A stretch of 24,007 nt of DNA from Chromera velia (Eukaryota > Sar > Chromeraceae), in contig JAHBMJ010003138.1 in NCBI GenBank assembly GCA_018398765.1, positions 4,223 through 28,229 on the forward strand. The letters run 5' to 3'. The position numbers and the translations under genes were made by a program. The notes under the pieces are model-generated. The model did no database searches. It was given only the letters and a program-made list of their open reading frames with translations, and was not told the DNA's origin. Position 1 is the stretch's first letter. Each line of letters starts with the position of its first letter. This document shows positions 1 through 12,975 of this stretch, piece after piece.

Positions 1-533
1 AACAAGCAGACTCTCATTTCACCTTTCTCCTCTTTTCCCCCCAGCCTGAAAGCAGGCTGGTCAGTCGAGTCTCCCTCCCCCTACCAACACACGCTGCCGT
101 CTGCCTCCTTCCTTTTTTCTCTCTCTCTCTGTCTGCCCCCTGCCTCTCCCGGAAAGGCCGGAGAAGGCGACGCCGCACCGCATGCCGACGCCTTTGGAGG
201 GACAATACAAAAACCATACACAGACAACAACAGGAAGGCAAAAAGACAGGCAAACACACAGCACAACTTTTAGTGACACCCTCCTTCCACGAACGCCAGA
301 CAGACAAACAGCTCCACCCAGAAGAACCCCCCCCTTTCCCTGAGCCCCTCCCATCCCCCCAGCCTCTCCCCGCCTGGTCATGAGCACGGCGCTTCTCTTT
401 CAGGTCCCCTCCTCCCTTCTCTCTTCATCCACCCTCCTCAGTTCTTTCCAGCCGGCCTGCACCTCTCCTCTCACCAAGTGACCGTCACGAGGGAGAGAGC
501 TCAAAATCCCTCAAGACCTTACTTAAAATATAT
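1..533. other. 3' flank of the LHC gene, no gene seen
   Basis: This stretch lies beyond the stop codon of the minus-strand light-harvesting gene. It is rich in CT and CCTCC tracts on the plus strand. Open frames crossing it are low-complexity and resemble nothing I know. A CTTTCAG followed by GTCC near position 400 looks like a plus-strand acceptor, but no sensible exon follows. The 3' UTR and polyadenylation site of the LHC gene should be here; I see no clear signal. Confidence 0.5.
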
Positions 534-4072
<3,539 letters not shown>

Positions 4073-5532
4073 ATGTCTGGGATCTTCAGCAGGGTTTTTG
4101 GTCAGAAGGATGACGGACCGAAGGCCACCAGGGTTACTACAGGAGTCAGTCTGAGTCTGACAACTTCTTTCCATCTCTTTGATGATCTTGTCCAAGCAGT
4201 CACTTATCCTCCCTTTATTCCTTCTGTATGCAGCTGGGAGGCGCAAACACGATGTATTATAATGAGGTGAGTCTCTTCAGCTCCTTCTTTCCCCTTCCTT
4301 TAAGGCTCCTTCTCTTTGCCGTTCTTCTTGCGCTGCACCGCACATACCCACCGTCTACCACCTTGGCGCACTACTGCTTGATTGCGTTGGTTTGCTCCAG
4401 CTCGTCAGTGACGAAGCAAAGTGACACAAGCTTGTGGACACTTGATCCGGTCTTGCTCTCTTGTGCCTGCAGGATTTGAAAAGATGGGTGGAAAGAGGAA
4501 AGGAAAACGAAGTAGTGGAAGAAAAACCGCCTTCCCCACCTCCAGTGGACAGAAGGCCCCGTGTGCCTCCTCAGAATGAGGGGGACACCGCAAGTCCTCC
4601 TCGCAGTGCAGGTCAGCAGGGGGGGGGGGGTTATTGGAGTCTCGTCAATGTCGTTTTTAAGGGGCAGCGAGAGTGTCTCACTGACTGGGAATCTCGTCTG
4701 TGTATCTTTGTTTGTTTGTTTCTTGCTCAACCTTGCAGGTGCCAACCCATTTAGACGCGCGCCAGCTACTGCTGCGAGCCGATACGTGAACCCAATGGCC
4801 ACCAACGGCACAGGGCCGCAGACCAAAGCGGGCACGACAGCATCGAGACTGCCCGGGATCCCCAACCACGGCGTGGGAGGGCCCATACGGCCGCCTGGGT
4901 TGATCGCTTCTCCTTTCCCTCCATCAGTCAGTCAACGCTTCTGTGCAATTCGGTCGGTATCAGCGATTTTGTCCTTCAAAGCGAGCAGCACTGACTGATT
5001 GAAGTGGTCGGACGAATCATTCGATGCGGAGGAGATGAAGAAAGAAAGGACGGGCAGGGCACAAGAGACAGAGAGGGTTTTTGACCAGATTGCAGATTCA
5101 CTGAAAAACATATCAGAGTGTCTGAAAAGGCAGGGGGGGCAGGTGACCTTATCTGACCTTTTTAAGGAAACAAAACAAAGCAATACCCTCGACATTTAAT
5201 TCAACACCTCACTAAGCCATTTCCTTCCGCTGCTTCATTGTGCAGCAACAAAGCATTTTCGTTCCCCTGCTTCATTGTGCAGCAACAAAGCGTTTTCGTT
5301 CCCCGAGCACCCCCCCCGGAGGTATCACCGGATGATTCTCAAGAGAACGCTGAAGGCACTCCAACAGGAGACGGCGAGAGTGATGCGAGAGAGACGAACG
5401 CGCAAGATTCATCGGTGAGGCTCCTTCCCCCAACTGTTGTGGGAATGAATCAATTTTCTCCCGTTAACCTTCCCCCAACTGTTGTGGGAATGAATCAATT
5501 TTCTCCCGTTAACCCTCTTTCCTCCCGTCTTC

Positions 5533-5564
<32 letters not shown>

Positions 5565-6065
5565 GCTTGCTTTCTTTCTTTCTTCCTTTCTTTCTTTCTT
5601 TCTTTCCTTCTTGCATATGTGCACGCATGAAGTCCCCCCCCCCCTCCGCTCTCTACTCTCTGCAGCCCCGACAAAAGGACGATGCATCCCCAAAGGGCAA
5701 CCCGTTCGGCGTCCCTCCCCCCATTGGAGGGACCAACGGGTTTGCGCCGCCACCTGTGCCTACGGGACCCTCGGGCGTCTCCGCAATTCCCCCAATCCCT
5801 CGCGGCAATTCGATTCCGTCTAGTCAGTCAGTGAATTTCTCTTTCGCTTCCACACAGTTGGCAGGCAGGCAAGCAAGCAAGCAAGCGCCAGAATTGTCTT
5901 CTACCTCCACCTCTGCTCGTTTTCCCTCCGACCCCCATTCTCCCCATCCTTCCTTCCTTCCTTCCTGCCTTCTCTGCCTCTCTGTGTCTCCCCTCCTCCT
6001 CCCAGACGAAGAGCCTGTAAGGGACCCCCCCCTGAAGCCCCCATGTCATTTACTCGCTCTCCATG

Positions 6066-6110
<45 letters not shown>

Positions 6111-7507
6111 CTTTTTGCGCACCTGCATTGTGCTTTACCTTCTCTCTCTCTCTGTTGGTGCCTGCCTGCCTGAATGCCTCCAGGTGCCCCTCCAGTCCCT
6201 TTTGCCGCCCCACCCGCAAGAGAGACGACAGGAGAAGGAGGGTCAACCGTCGGTGGAATGCACCAAGCCCCTAAGGTCTGTCTGTCTGTCTGTCCGTCAG
6301 CGTGAGTGCCACCGTGTGCCAGAGTAGGCAAGGGCTCATTTGCCGAAGCATTGTCTCTTTTCTGTCTCGTCCTTGCTGTGAGGGAAGGAATGGTTGAATA
6401 GAACAGGACAGAAGGAAGGCTAGACACAGAAATGAATTCCGAGAAAGAGAGAGAAAGAAGCGACCTCTTCCGAAGAGACAGGCAGACAGACGCGTGTTAT
6501 GGACAGATGAAGCAGACCAGTGAAACAAAAGAAGCTGAAAATCGGAGTTGTCTTTCGCTGCCTATTCAATTTGTGCTTTTTCGATTCGTTTATCTTGTCT
6601 TCCCCTCTCTCTGTTCTGTTCGGTCGCTTCCTGCAGCCTTCCATGTTTGTACCAGGAGAGAATGGCCACTTTGGAGAGACTACAGCAGAGGCAGGAGAGA
6701 CTTCAGCAGAGATGGACAAGAACAGAGAAGCCTCGTCGGTGAGTTTTGGTGCTTCATTTTCTATGGAGTATGAGCGACCGGCCGGATGGATTGAGTTCGT
6801 CTCTGCAAGCCTCTTTTTCCCTTACCTCAGAGATGGCCCCTTGCATTGCATTCTTCCTCTTTCCGGCTCTCAGCAAGATGCGCACATGCACGTCCACACC
6901 CTTGCATGCAAGCCTCATCAGTCAGTTTCTTTCTTTCCATTCCATCCACAGCTAGCTGCCTGCATTGTTTGTCGAATTGTTGTGGTCTTGCCTGCTGTAC
7001 TGCTTTCTTTTTTACCGACCTTTCTCTCCATTCTCCCTTCTTGATCGAACGAACTCTGAAGACTGTCCTCCACTCCGCGTAGACTCTCTCTCTACTCTCT
7101 GTCTGCAGCCCCGACAAGACGACGATTCATCCCCAAAGGGCAACCCGTTCGGCGTTCCTCCCCCCCTTGGAGGGACCAACGGGTTTGCGCCGCCACCTGT
7201 GCCTACGGGACCCTCGGGCGTCTCCGCAATTCCCCCAATCCCTCGCGGCAATTCGATTCCGTCTGGTCAGTCAGTGAATTTCTCTTTCTCTTCCACACAG
7301 TTGGCAGGCAGGCAAGCAAGCAAGCAAGCGCTAGAATTGTCTTCTACCTCCACCTCTGCTCGTTTTCCCTCCGACCCCCATTCTCCCCATCCATCCTTCC
7401 TTCCTTCCTTCCTTCCTTCTGTGTCTCCCCTCCTCCTCCCAGACGAAGAGCCTGTGAGGGACCCCCCCTAAAGCTCCCATGTCATTTACTCGCTCTCCAT
7501 GCTCTCT

Positions 7508-7541
<34 letters not shown>

Positions 7542-10037
7542 TTCTCCTTTTTGCGCACCTGCATTGTGCTTTACCTTCTCTCTCTCTGTTGGTGCCTGCC
7601 TGCCTGCCTGATGCCTCCAGGTCCCCCTCCAGGCCCTTTTGCCGTTCCCCCCACAAGACAGGAGACAGGAGAAGGAGGGTCGACCGTCGGGGGAATGCAC
7701 CAAGGCTCATCGGTCAGTCTTTTTCTTTCCATTCCATCCACAGCTAGCTGCCTGCATTGTTTGTCGAATTGTTGTCGTCTTGCTTGCTGTACTGCTTTCT
7801 TCTTTACCGACCTTTCTCTCCATTCTCCCTTCTTGATCGAACGAACTCTGAAGACTGTCCTCCACTCCGCGTAAACTCTCTCTCTACTCTCTGTCTGCAG
7901 CCCCGACAAGACGACGATTCATCCCCAAAGGGCAACCCGTTCGGCGTCCCTCCCCCCATTGGAGGGACCAACGGGTTTGCGCCGCCACCTGTGCCTACGG
8001 GACCCTCGGGCGTCTCCGCAATTCCCCCAATCCCTCGCGGCAATTCGATTCCGTCTGGTCAGTCAGTGAATTTCTCTTTCTCTTCCACACAGTTGGCAGG
8101 CAGGCAAGCAAGCAAGCAAGCAAGCGCTAGAATTGTCTTCTACCTCCACCTCTGCTCGTTTTCCCTCCGACCCCCATTCTCCCCATCCATCCTTCCTTCC
8201 TTCCTTCCTTCCTTCCCTGCCTCTCTGTGTCTCCTTTTCTCCTCCTCCCAGACGAAGAGCCTGTAAGGGACCCCCCCCTGAAGCCCCCATGTCATTTACT
8301 CGCTCTCCATGCTCTCTCTCTCTCTCTTTCTCCTTTTTGCGCACCTGCATTGTGCTTTACCTTCTCTCTCTCCGTTGGTGCCTGCCTGCCTGAATGTGTC
8401 CAGGTCCCCCTCCAGGCCCTTTTGCCGCCCCACCCGCAAGACAGACGACAGGAGAAGGAGGGTCGACCGTCGGTGGAATGCACCAAGCCCCTAAGGTCTG
8501 TCTGTCTGTCTGTCCGTCAGCGTGAGTGCCACCGTGTTCCAGAGTAAGCAAGGGTTCATTTGCCGAAGCATTGTCTCTTTTCTGTCTGCTCCTTGCTGTG
8601 AGGAAAGGAATGGTTGAATAGAACAGGACAGAAGGAAGGCTAGACACAGAAATGAATTCCGAGAAAGAAAGAGAAAGAAGCCACCTCTTTCGAAGAGACA
8701 GACAGACAGACGCGTGTTATGGACAGATGAAGCAGACCAGTGAAACAGTCGCTCAGACGGTTGGCTTCTTTCCTTCCTTCCTTCCTTCCGGCCATGGGAG
8801 GGAAGGTTCTCTCTCTTCTTCCCTCCCTGGCTGGTGCATTTCTTTCTTTCATCTGCCTCTCCCCTTCAAATCGAGATAGATAAATGCATAGGGTCTGTTT
8901 GCACGCTCGGAGGGCGGCTTCTTCGGCCTTCCTTCGTTTCTGAAAAATAATACGGACGCGCATCTGAAGGCATGCCATGACCACTCCCTGCACCCTTCCC
9001 GCTTGCTGCATGGCCTATTTGTATGCGTGCGTGCGTGGATGTGGTGGTTCTTTGCAGGCTGAGGAGAGCAGGGAAGAGATCGAGCCGATCGATGTCGATG
9101 TGGACGCAACGATCGCGGAGTTGGAGAGAATGATCAAGGTAGGTAGGTGGGTATTTTGCCGCCTATCCACGTCTTTTTTCTCCTCCCTCTTTGTGGCTGG
9201 CTGCCTACCTCTCTATCTGCCTGCCTGCTGGTCCTTTTGCCGGTCTTTGGCCCTTCCGCTTGCGCAAATAAAGGGGTCCGAACTGAACGAAGGAATAGTT
9301 TCTATCTGTTGCTCCTTCTCTTGTTCTCTCCGTATCGCAACCATCTGCCTATTTCACTCCTTCAAATGTTTTCTGCTTGCCTTGCGTCGTTGTCAATGCA
9401 GTCAATGTCAGCACGGATGGCATATTTTGAGAACAACCAGGCAAGGGAAGAAAAAACACGGAGGAAACACGAAGTCAAACGCCAAAATTTTATGAAAAGG
9501 GTGAGTGAGTGAGCGAGCCTTTTTTTGTCGGCGCATCTCTTTTTTTTTCCTTTCATTCACGAGAGGTCTACAAAAAGACTTTCAGGTGGCGAAGTGTTTT
9601 TTCTGCGTTCGTCATTCCTTTGTGCTGGTCGTTGCCTCTACTTAGGGATTCTTTCGCTAACTGCCTGCCTGACTGCGTGCTGAAGTGGTTGACTGATTGA
9701 CTCCTTTATTGTGTCCCTAACTGGATTTCTTTCTGTCTTTCTTTCTTTCTTTCTTTCTTTCTTCCTTTTCTTTCTTTTTTTCTTTTTTTCTTTCTTTCTT
9801 TTCTTTTCTTTCGTTTCTTTTCTTTCTTTCTTTTCTTTTCTTTTCTTTTCTTTCTTTCTTTTCTTTTCTTTCTTTTCTTTTCTTTCTTTCTTTCTTTCTT
9901 TCTTTCTTTATCCTTCCGAAAAACCCTGCCTGCAGGCGACAAACATTAAGGTCCTTTGCGACACACTCCAGGCCTGCTGCCCTTCTTCCTCGGGGCAGGG
10001 GAACGATCTGCTGCCGGGGCCTCCGGTTGTTTTTTAA
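4073..10037 (+). CDS. Sec16-like (COPII assembly factor C-terminal-type) protein with amplified Pro-rich exon modules, fifteen exons
   Basis: Predicted exons: 4073-4144, 4234-4266, 4473-4611, 4739-4926, 5283-5414, 5666-5822, 6184-6275, 6637-6738, 7109-7265, 7621-7712, 7901-8057, 8404-8495, 9058-9138, 9402-9500, 9936-10037. The frame stays open through all fourteen junctions to TAA, giving 564 aa. Residues 3-11 (GIFSRVFGQ), 32-43 (YYNEDLKRWVER) and an acidic then Pro-rich stretch, followed by NPFRR (84-88) and RYVNP (96-100), match the order of motifs I know from the Sec16 C-terminus, which helps organise COPII coats at ER exit sites. Large Sec16 proteins carry a central conserved domain upstream; none is visible here, so this is a short or partial relative. 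Residues 145-471 are repeated modules (see repeat entries). Residues 472-531 are charged and probably coiled coil; the C-terminus has a CC pair and ends in PVVF. Donors are GTCAGT/GTGAGT-like; exon 1 could end earlier, at GTTACT. The gene model is good; the Sec16 relationship is moderate. Confidence 0.7.
5231..5304 (+). repeat. 37-bp tandem duplication spanning the exon 5 acceptor
   Basis: Two adjacent copies (5231-5267 and 5268-5304), differing at about two positions, each contain TTGTGCAG followed by CAACAAAGC. The 3' splice site of exon 5 is therefore present twice, 37 bases apart. Only the second keeps the reading frame; using the first leads to an early TGA. Confidence 0.85.
5424..5513 (+). 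repeat. 45-bp tandem duplication in intron 5
   Basis: Two consecutive copies starting CTTCCCCCAACTGTTGTGGG lie just after the exon 5 donor. I saw no difference between them apart from the final base. They do not affect the coding sequence. Confidence 0.9.
5528..5612. repeat. (TTTC)n tract in intron 5
   Basis: A TTTC-type tetranucleotide run with a few TTGC and TTCC interruptions forms a long pyrimidine tract before the exon 6 acceptor at 5665. Open frames through it are artefacts. Confidence 0.9.
5650..6527 (+). repeat. Exon-module repeat, copy A (modules M2 and M3 plus flanking intron)
   Basis: Contains exon 6 (module M2, 157 bp, about 52 aa rich in Pro and Gly, with NPFGVPPP and GFAPPPVPTGPSG) and exon 7 (module M3, 92 bp, APPVPFAAPP then a Gly-rich end). 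The intron between them and about 250 bp after M3 are shared with copy C. M2 differs from later copies by K and A in place of D and S near its start. Intron homology to copies B and C, including CTTCC and CT runs, shows duplication of genomic DNA rather than exon convergence. Confidence 0.9.
6919..7712 (+). repeat. Exon-module repeat, copy B (intron 8 part, M2, M3)
   Basis: Contains the downstream part of intron 8, exon 9 (M2; PPPLGG where the others have PPPIGG) and exon 10 (M3 variant ending GSS rather than APK). It is directly followed by copy C, so B and C form a near-perfect tandem with a unit of about 792 bp. Confidence 0.9.
7713..8747 (+). repeat. Exon-module repeat, copy C (intron, M2, M3, downstream intron)
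   Basis: Contains exon 11 (M2) and exon 12 (M3 ending APK). Its first part matches copy B and its last 250 bp match the end of copy A, up to TGAAACA at 8747 where similarity stops. It has no following M1 module, so the third round of duplication was incomplete. Confidence 0.9.
9724..9910. repeat. Long (TTTC)n/(TTTTC)n tract in the last intron of the Sec16-like gene
   Basis: About 190 bp of nearly pure T and C occupy the last intron, ending about 25 bases before the exon 15 acceptor. The predicted Phe/Ser and Lys/Arg frames are repeat artefacts. Confidence 0.95.
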
Positions 10038-10300
10038 GTGAGAGAGTGAGCGATTGAATGATTAATTGAACGAACGAGGGAAGGAGGGAGGGAAGGAAGG
10101 AATTTCATGACTCGGTCGAGGGAGTGAGGAGGGCAAGGGGAGAGGGAGGAAGGTTGGGGGAAGAAAATCGCTGTTGAGGAATTGTGAGGTCGTGGCCCTC
10201 AGCAGAAGAGGGCAGCATGGGCCAACAAGGTCGACTAGAGGGCAGGGAGCGCCCTTGACCCTGTTTGCGTTGGAGCTCTTGTGCCGGAGGTGGACGCGGT
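10038..10300. other. 3' flank of the Sec16-like gene, no gene seen
   Basis: GA-rich on the plus strand (GGAGGGAGGGAAGG type). This should hold the 3' UTR of the Sec16-like gene. I see no AATAAA close to the stop and no coding sequence. Confidence 0.45.
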
Positions 10301-10525
10301 GGAATCTAAAGGAATTTAAAGACAGGAATTTAGAGGAGTTTAGCAAATTCTGGAGGTCTAAAAGCACCGTTAATGTCAAGTTCCAACTCATCACTATTCA
10401 TGAGAAATTGACCTCTAATGTTTAGGAATTGAGGCGTCTAAATTCCTTTATGGATAATTAGACTCGGATTGAACGACGGATTCTTAGCTGAATTCCTCTA
10501 AATTCCTAGTTTAAATTCTTAGGTC
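10301..10525. repeat. Inverted-repeat element with GGAATTTAGAGG arms
   Basis: The left arm (10301-10339), which carries GGAATTTAAAG and GGAATTTAGAGGAGTT, is repeated in inverted and slightly imperfect form at 10487-10525 (AATTCCTCTAAATTCC then AGTTTAAATTC). The roughly 150-bp interior has more CTAAATTCC-type motifs. It looks like a small non-autonomous foldback or MITE-type element. I could not identify a target-site duplication. Confidence 0.5.
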
Positions 10526-12141
10526 GTTGCAGGGTAGGGCATGGTAGGGCGCTGTTGAGGATCCGCCTTGGTCCTACAAACCAACAACAGAGCAGTGGCT
10601 AGCGTATACGAAGTGATGATAAGGGCGAACCCACAACTTTGAAGTTCGAGGTTCTTCCCAGCCTCTATCGACAAGATCCACTAACCAAAAGGTCTGAAAC
10701 CTTCAGATGGAACAACAGGTCAATCAAGCCTCATTGAGTCTCTGTGCAATCTTTCTCTTCCATACAGAAATATATAACATACAATTTGCATGCGCTTTAT
10801 CTGTATTTGTCAGCCTCAGAAATGCATGCTCTGTATTGCACTCTGTATTGCATGTTCCGATCTAATTCTGCTTGACGCGTGACATGCGTGTGCGCGACTT
10901 CAGGACTGGTCATACGCATCTGTCACATGCATGCTTGCTTCGCTCGCATGCACTTGCTCTCTCTGTATGTAATGCTCTTTCTGTAACCATCACTCTCTCC
11001 TTAGGACGTGAACCGAAGGTGCACTTCTTTTAGACTCTATTCTTATTCCTTTTTGGCTGTGCCGTCCATAATAGGCGCGTTAGGCATGCTGTCTAAAGTA
11101 ACCGGGGGGATCCGGGGAGGCGAGGGGTCCCCCCCAGTACTAGACAAATTTTCAATTAGGGCAACCGGGGGGGGAGGGTTTATTACTGGTTTACTTAAGC
11201 ACCTAGCTGTCCAAAAGGCAGCCGGGGGGGGGCCGTCCGGTTATCTTTTTATAACTTTCTAGATAACTGTAGACAATATAGCGTTAAGGGGTATGTGACT
11301 TAGGGGCCGGCTACAGGGGCTCGGGGAATGTGTCTTGCATTCATGATTGGCGGGGGTCATAGCAACGGGCGTGAAATAAAACCTCCTTAAACCTAAATCT
11401 CACTGAAAAAAATATAATCAAAATGATCTCCAATGATCTCCATCTCAGACTATCTGCATCGTTTTTTAAGATCGGGACCGTCCACGCCTACGGCGTTGAC
11501 GGTCAAGACACCGTCCAGGCAGATATGCATATAGCTTTAGCTTTCAAGACACCGTAAATGATCAAGCTTATCTAAAAATGCCGCTTAAACGTTCAAGTGG
11601 TTTAGGTTTAGGGAGGTCCGAAATATTAATCAGAAATATGCTTTTCAGGACCGTGCGTAAGTTATAATCGCATAACTCCGTGCTACTCCGTGCTAGCCTC
11701 AAAATTCACTTGTAAATTTACTAAATTAATTTAAATTCACCTAAATTCATCTAAATTCACTGCTTAAATTCACGTAAATTCATCTAAATTCACTTAAATT
11801 CATTTATAAATTTACTTGATCATATTTGTACGGTTATATTATCTATTTTTCCTAAAAATTTTTCTTTGTGCATGATTAGTCTTTAATTGTGATTCTCTGA
11901 GGGGAAATTTGATTTCCAAAAAATAATTTCAATGTTATTAATTTAAGTAAAAAACTAGGTAAAAAATGGTTAAAAAACATTTAAAAGAATTTTAAAAGAA
12001 CTTTTTAAAGAAGATTTGATTCGATCGCCAATGAAATAAAAAAGAAAGCCTGGAGAAGCTAGTGGAGAAGGCACCATCAATGGGGAAAAACCGGATTGTG
12101 GGTAATTTGAGGGGCTAGTTGGGGGGTTAATTGGACTGTAT
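10526..12141. other. Gene-free region with AT-rich and G-run segments
   Basis: No gene is recognised. The region shifts in character: mixed sequence to about 11000, a stretch with three oligo-G runs (11100-11235), a hairpin at 11476-11504, then AT-rich DNA with repeated TAAATTCA-type units (about 11700-11820). One TTTAGGTTTAGGG occurs at about 11609-11621, a near-double of the plant-type telomere unit. The open frame at 11008-11262 (84 codons with an ATG) has no recognisable motif. Confidence 0.5.
11476..11504. repeat. Short hairpin (13-bp arms)
   Basis: GACCGTCCACGCC is followed by a 3-base loop (TAC) and GGCGTTGACGGTC, a 12-of-13 inverted match. The arms are GC-rich in an AT-rich setting. 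Its role is unknown; it is not followed by the T-run of a bacterial-type terminator. Confidence 0.6.
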
Positions 12142-12543
12142 TGTGGAGTCCTACCCTGTGGTGCCGCCCTCTGTAGAGTCCTACCCTATGGCGCCGCCCT
12201 CTGGACCCTTGTATACGCTGTTACAGTATTTGAATGAGCCCACGTGCCGATGCCATGCTCCGCCGCCGCGTGTATATGCAATCGACTTGCATGCATGTAC
12301 GTGTCGTACGCATCGATCAAAGTTGTTGAAGTCGAGTCTGACCTTCGCATTTAAGTATACAATATGTTACTCGAGCAACAGATAGCATCGTTTGAGTCTG
12401 ATGTCTGTTTGTCATAGATGGGGAGTCTGAGACTCTGAGAGAGAGGAACAGAGAGGAGTATAAGTAGAGATTGTGCAATGATAGAATGAACCTAGCTGAT
12501 TGGAATCCCAGATAGCTCTAGAGCTAAACCTTCTGCAAACTGT
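12142..12543 (+). mobile_element. LTR-like repeat, copy 1 (3' truncated)
   Basis: Starts TGTGGAGTCCTACCC and carries two 30-bp direct repeats at its start, a TATAAGTAGAG motif near 12459 and the shared GATAGCTCTAGAGCTA palindrome. It matches 14723 onward in the same orientation but stops at AAACTGT, where the inverted copy 2 begins. The TG start, internal TATA-like motif and multi-copy state suggest a long terminal repeat of a retrotransposon. No reverse transcriptase is nearby. Confidence 0.55.
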
Positions 12544-12975
12544 TGGCCGAACAGAAGGTAAAGCGAGAATAAGAACCTTAGGGAAGATCTAGAGAAGGAA
12601 TGTGAGCAACACTCATTCAGGCAGCAGTTTACAGAAGGTTTAGCTCTAGAGCTATCTGGGATTCCAATCAGCTAGGTTCATTTTATCATTGCACAATTTC
12701 TACTTATGCTTCTCTCTAGCTGTTCCTCTCTCTCAGAGTCTCAGACTCCCGATCTATGCCAAACAGACATCAGACTCAAACGATGCTATCCGTTGCTCGA
12801 CTGATATGTTGCATGCTTGAATACGAAGGTCAGACTCGATTTCAACAACTTTGATCGACGCGCGCGATACGTACGAAGCAAAGCGCGGCGGCGGAATGTG
12901 GCGCGGCACGCTGGCTCACTCAGTCACGGCACATGCGAAGGCTCAAAGGGCGGCGCTACAGGGTAGGACTCCACA
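12544..12975 (-). mobile_element. LTR-like repeat, copy 2 (inverted)
   Basis: Read on the minus strand this runs from TGTGGAGTCC (at 12975) to TTCGGCCA (at 12544), so it has the TG...CA ends of an LTR. Immediately before its TG on the minus strand lies a purine run (GGGGGGATC) that resembles a polypurine tract. Together with copy 1 it makes a large inverted repeat of about 400-bp arms. I see no target-site duplication. Confidence 0.55.

Noticed and set aside
5567-6274. 235-codon plus-strand open frame across exons 6-7 of the Sec16-like gene
   Set aside because: It reads through obvious introns full of Ser/Leu and Phe low complexity; only the exon 6 portion lies in the real frame.
10590-10680. 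tRNA- or SINE-head-like sequence (GTGGCTAGCG and GTTCGAGG)
   Set aside because: The would-be T-stem and acceptor stem do not pair; the A- and B-box likeness is weak.
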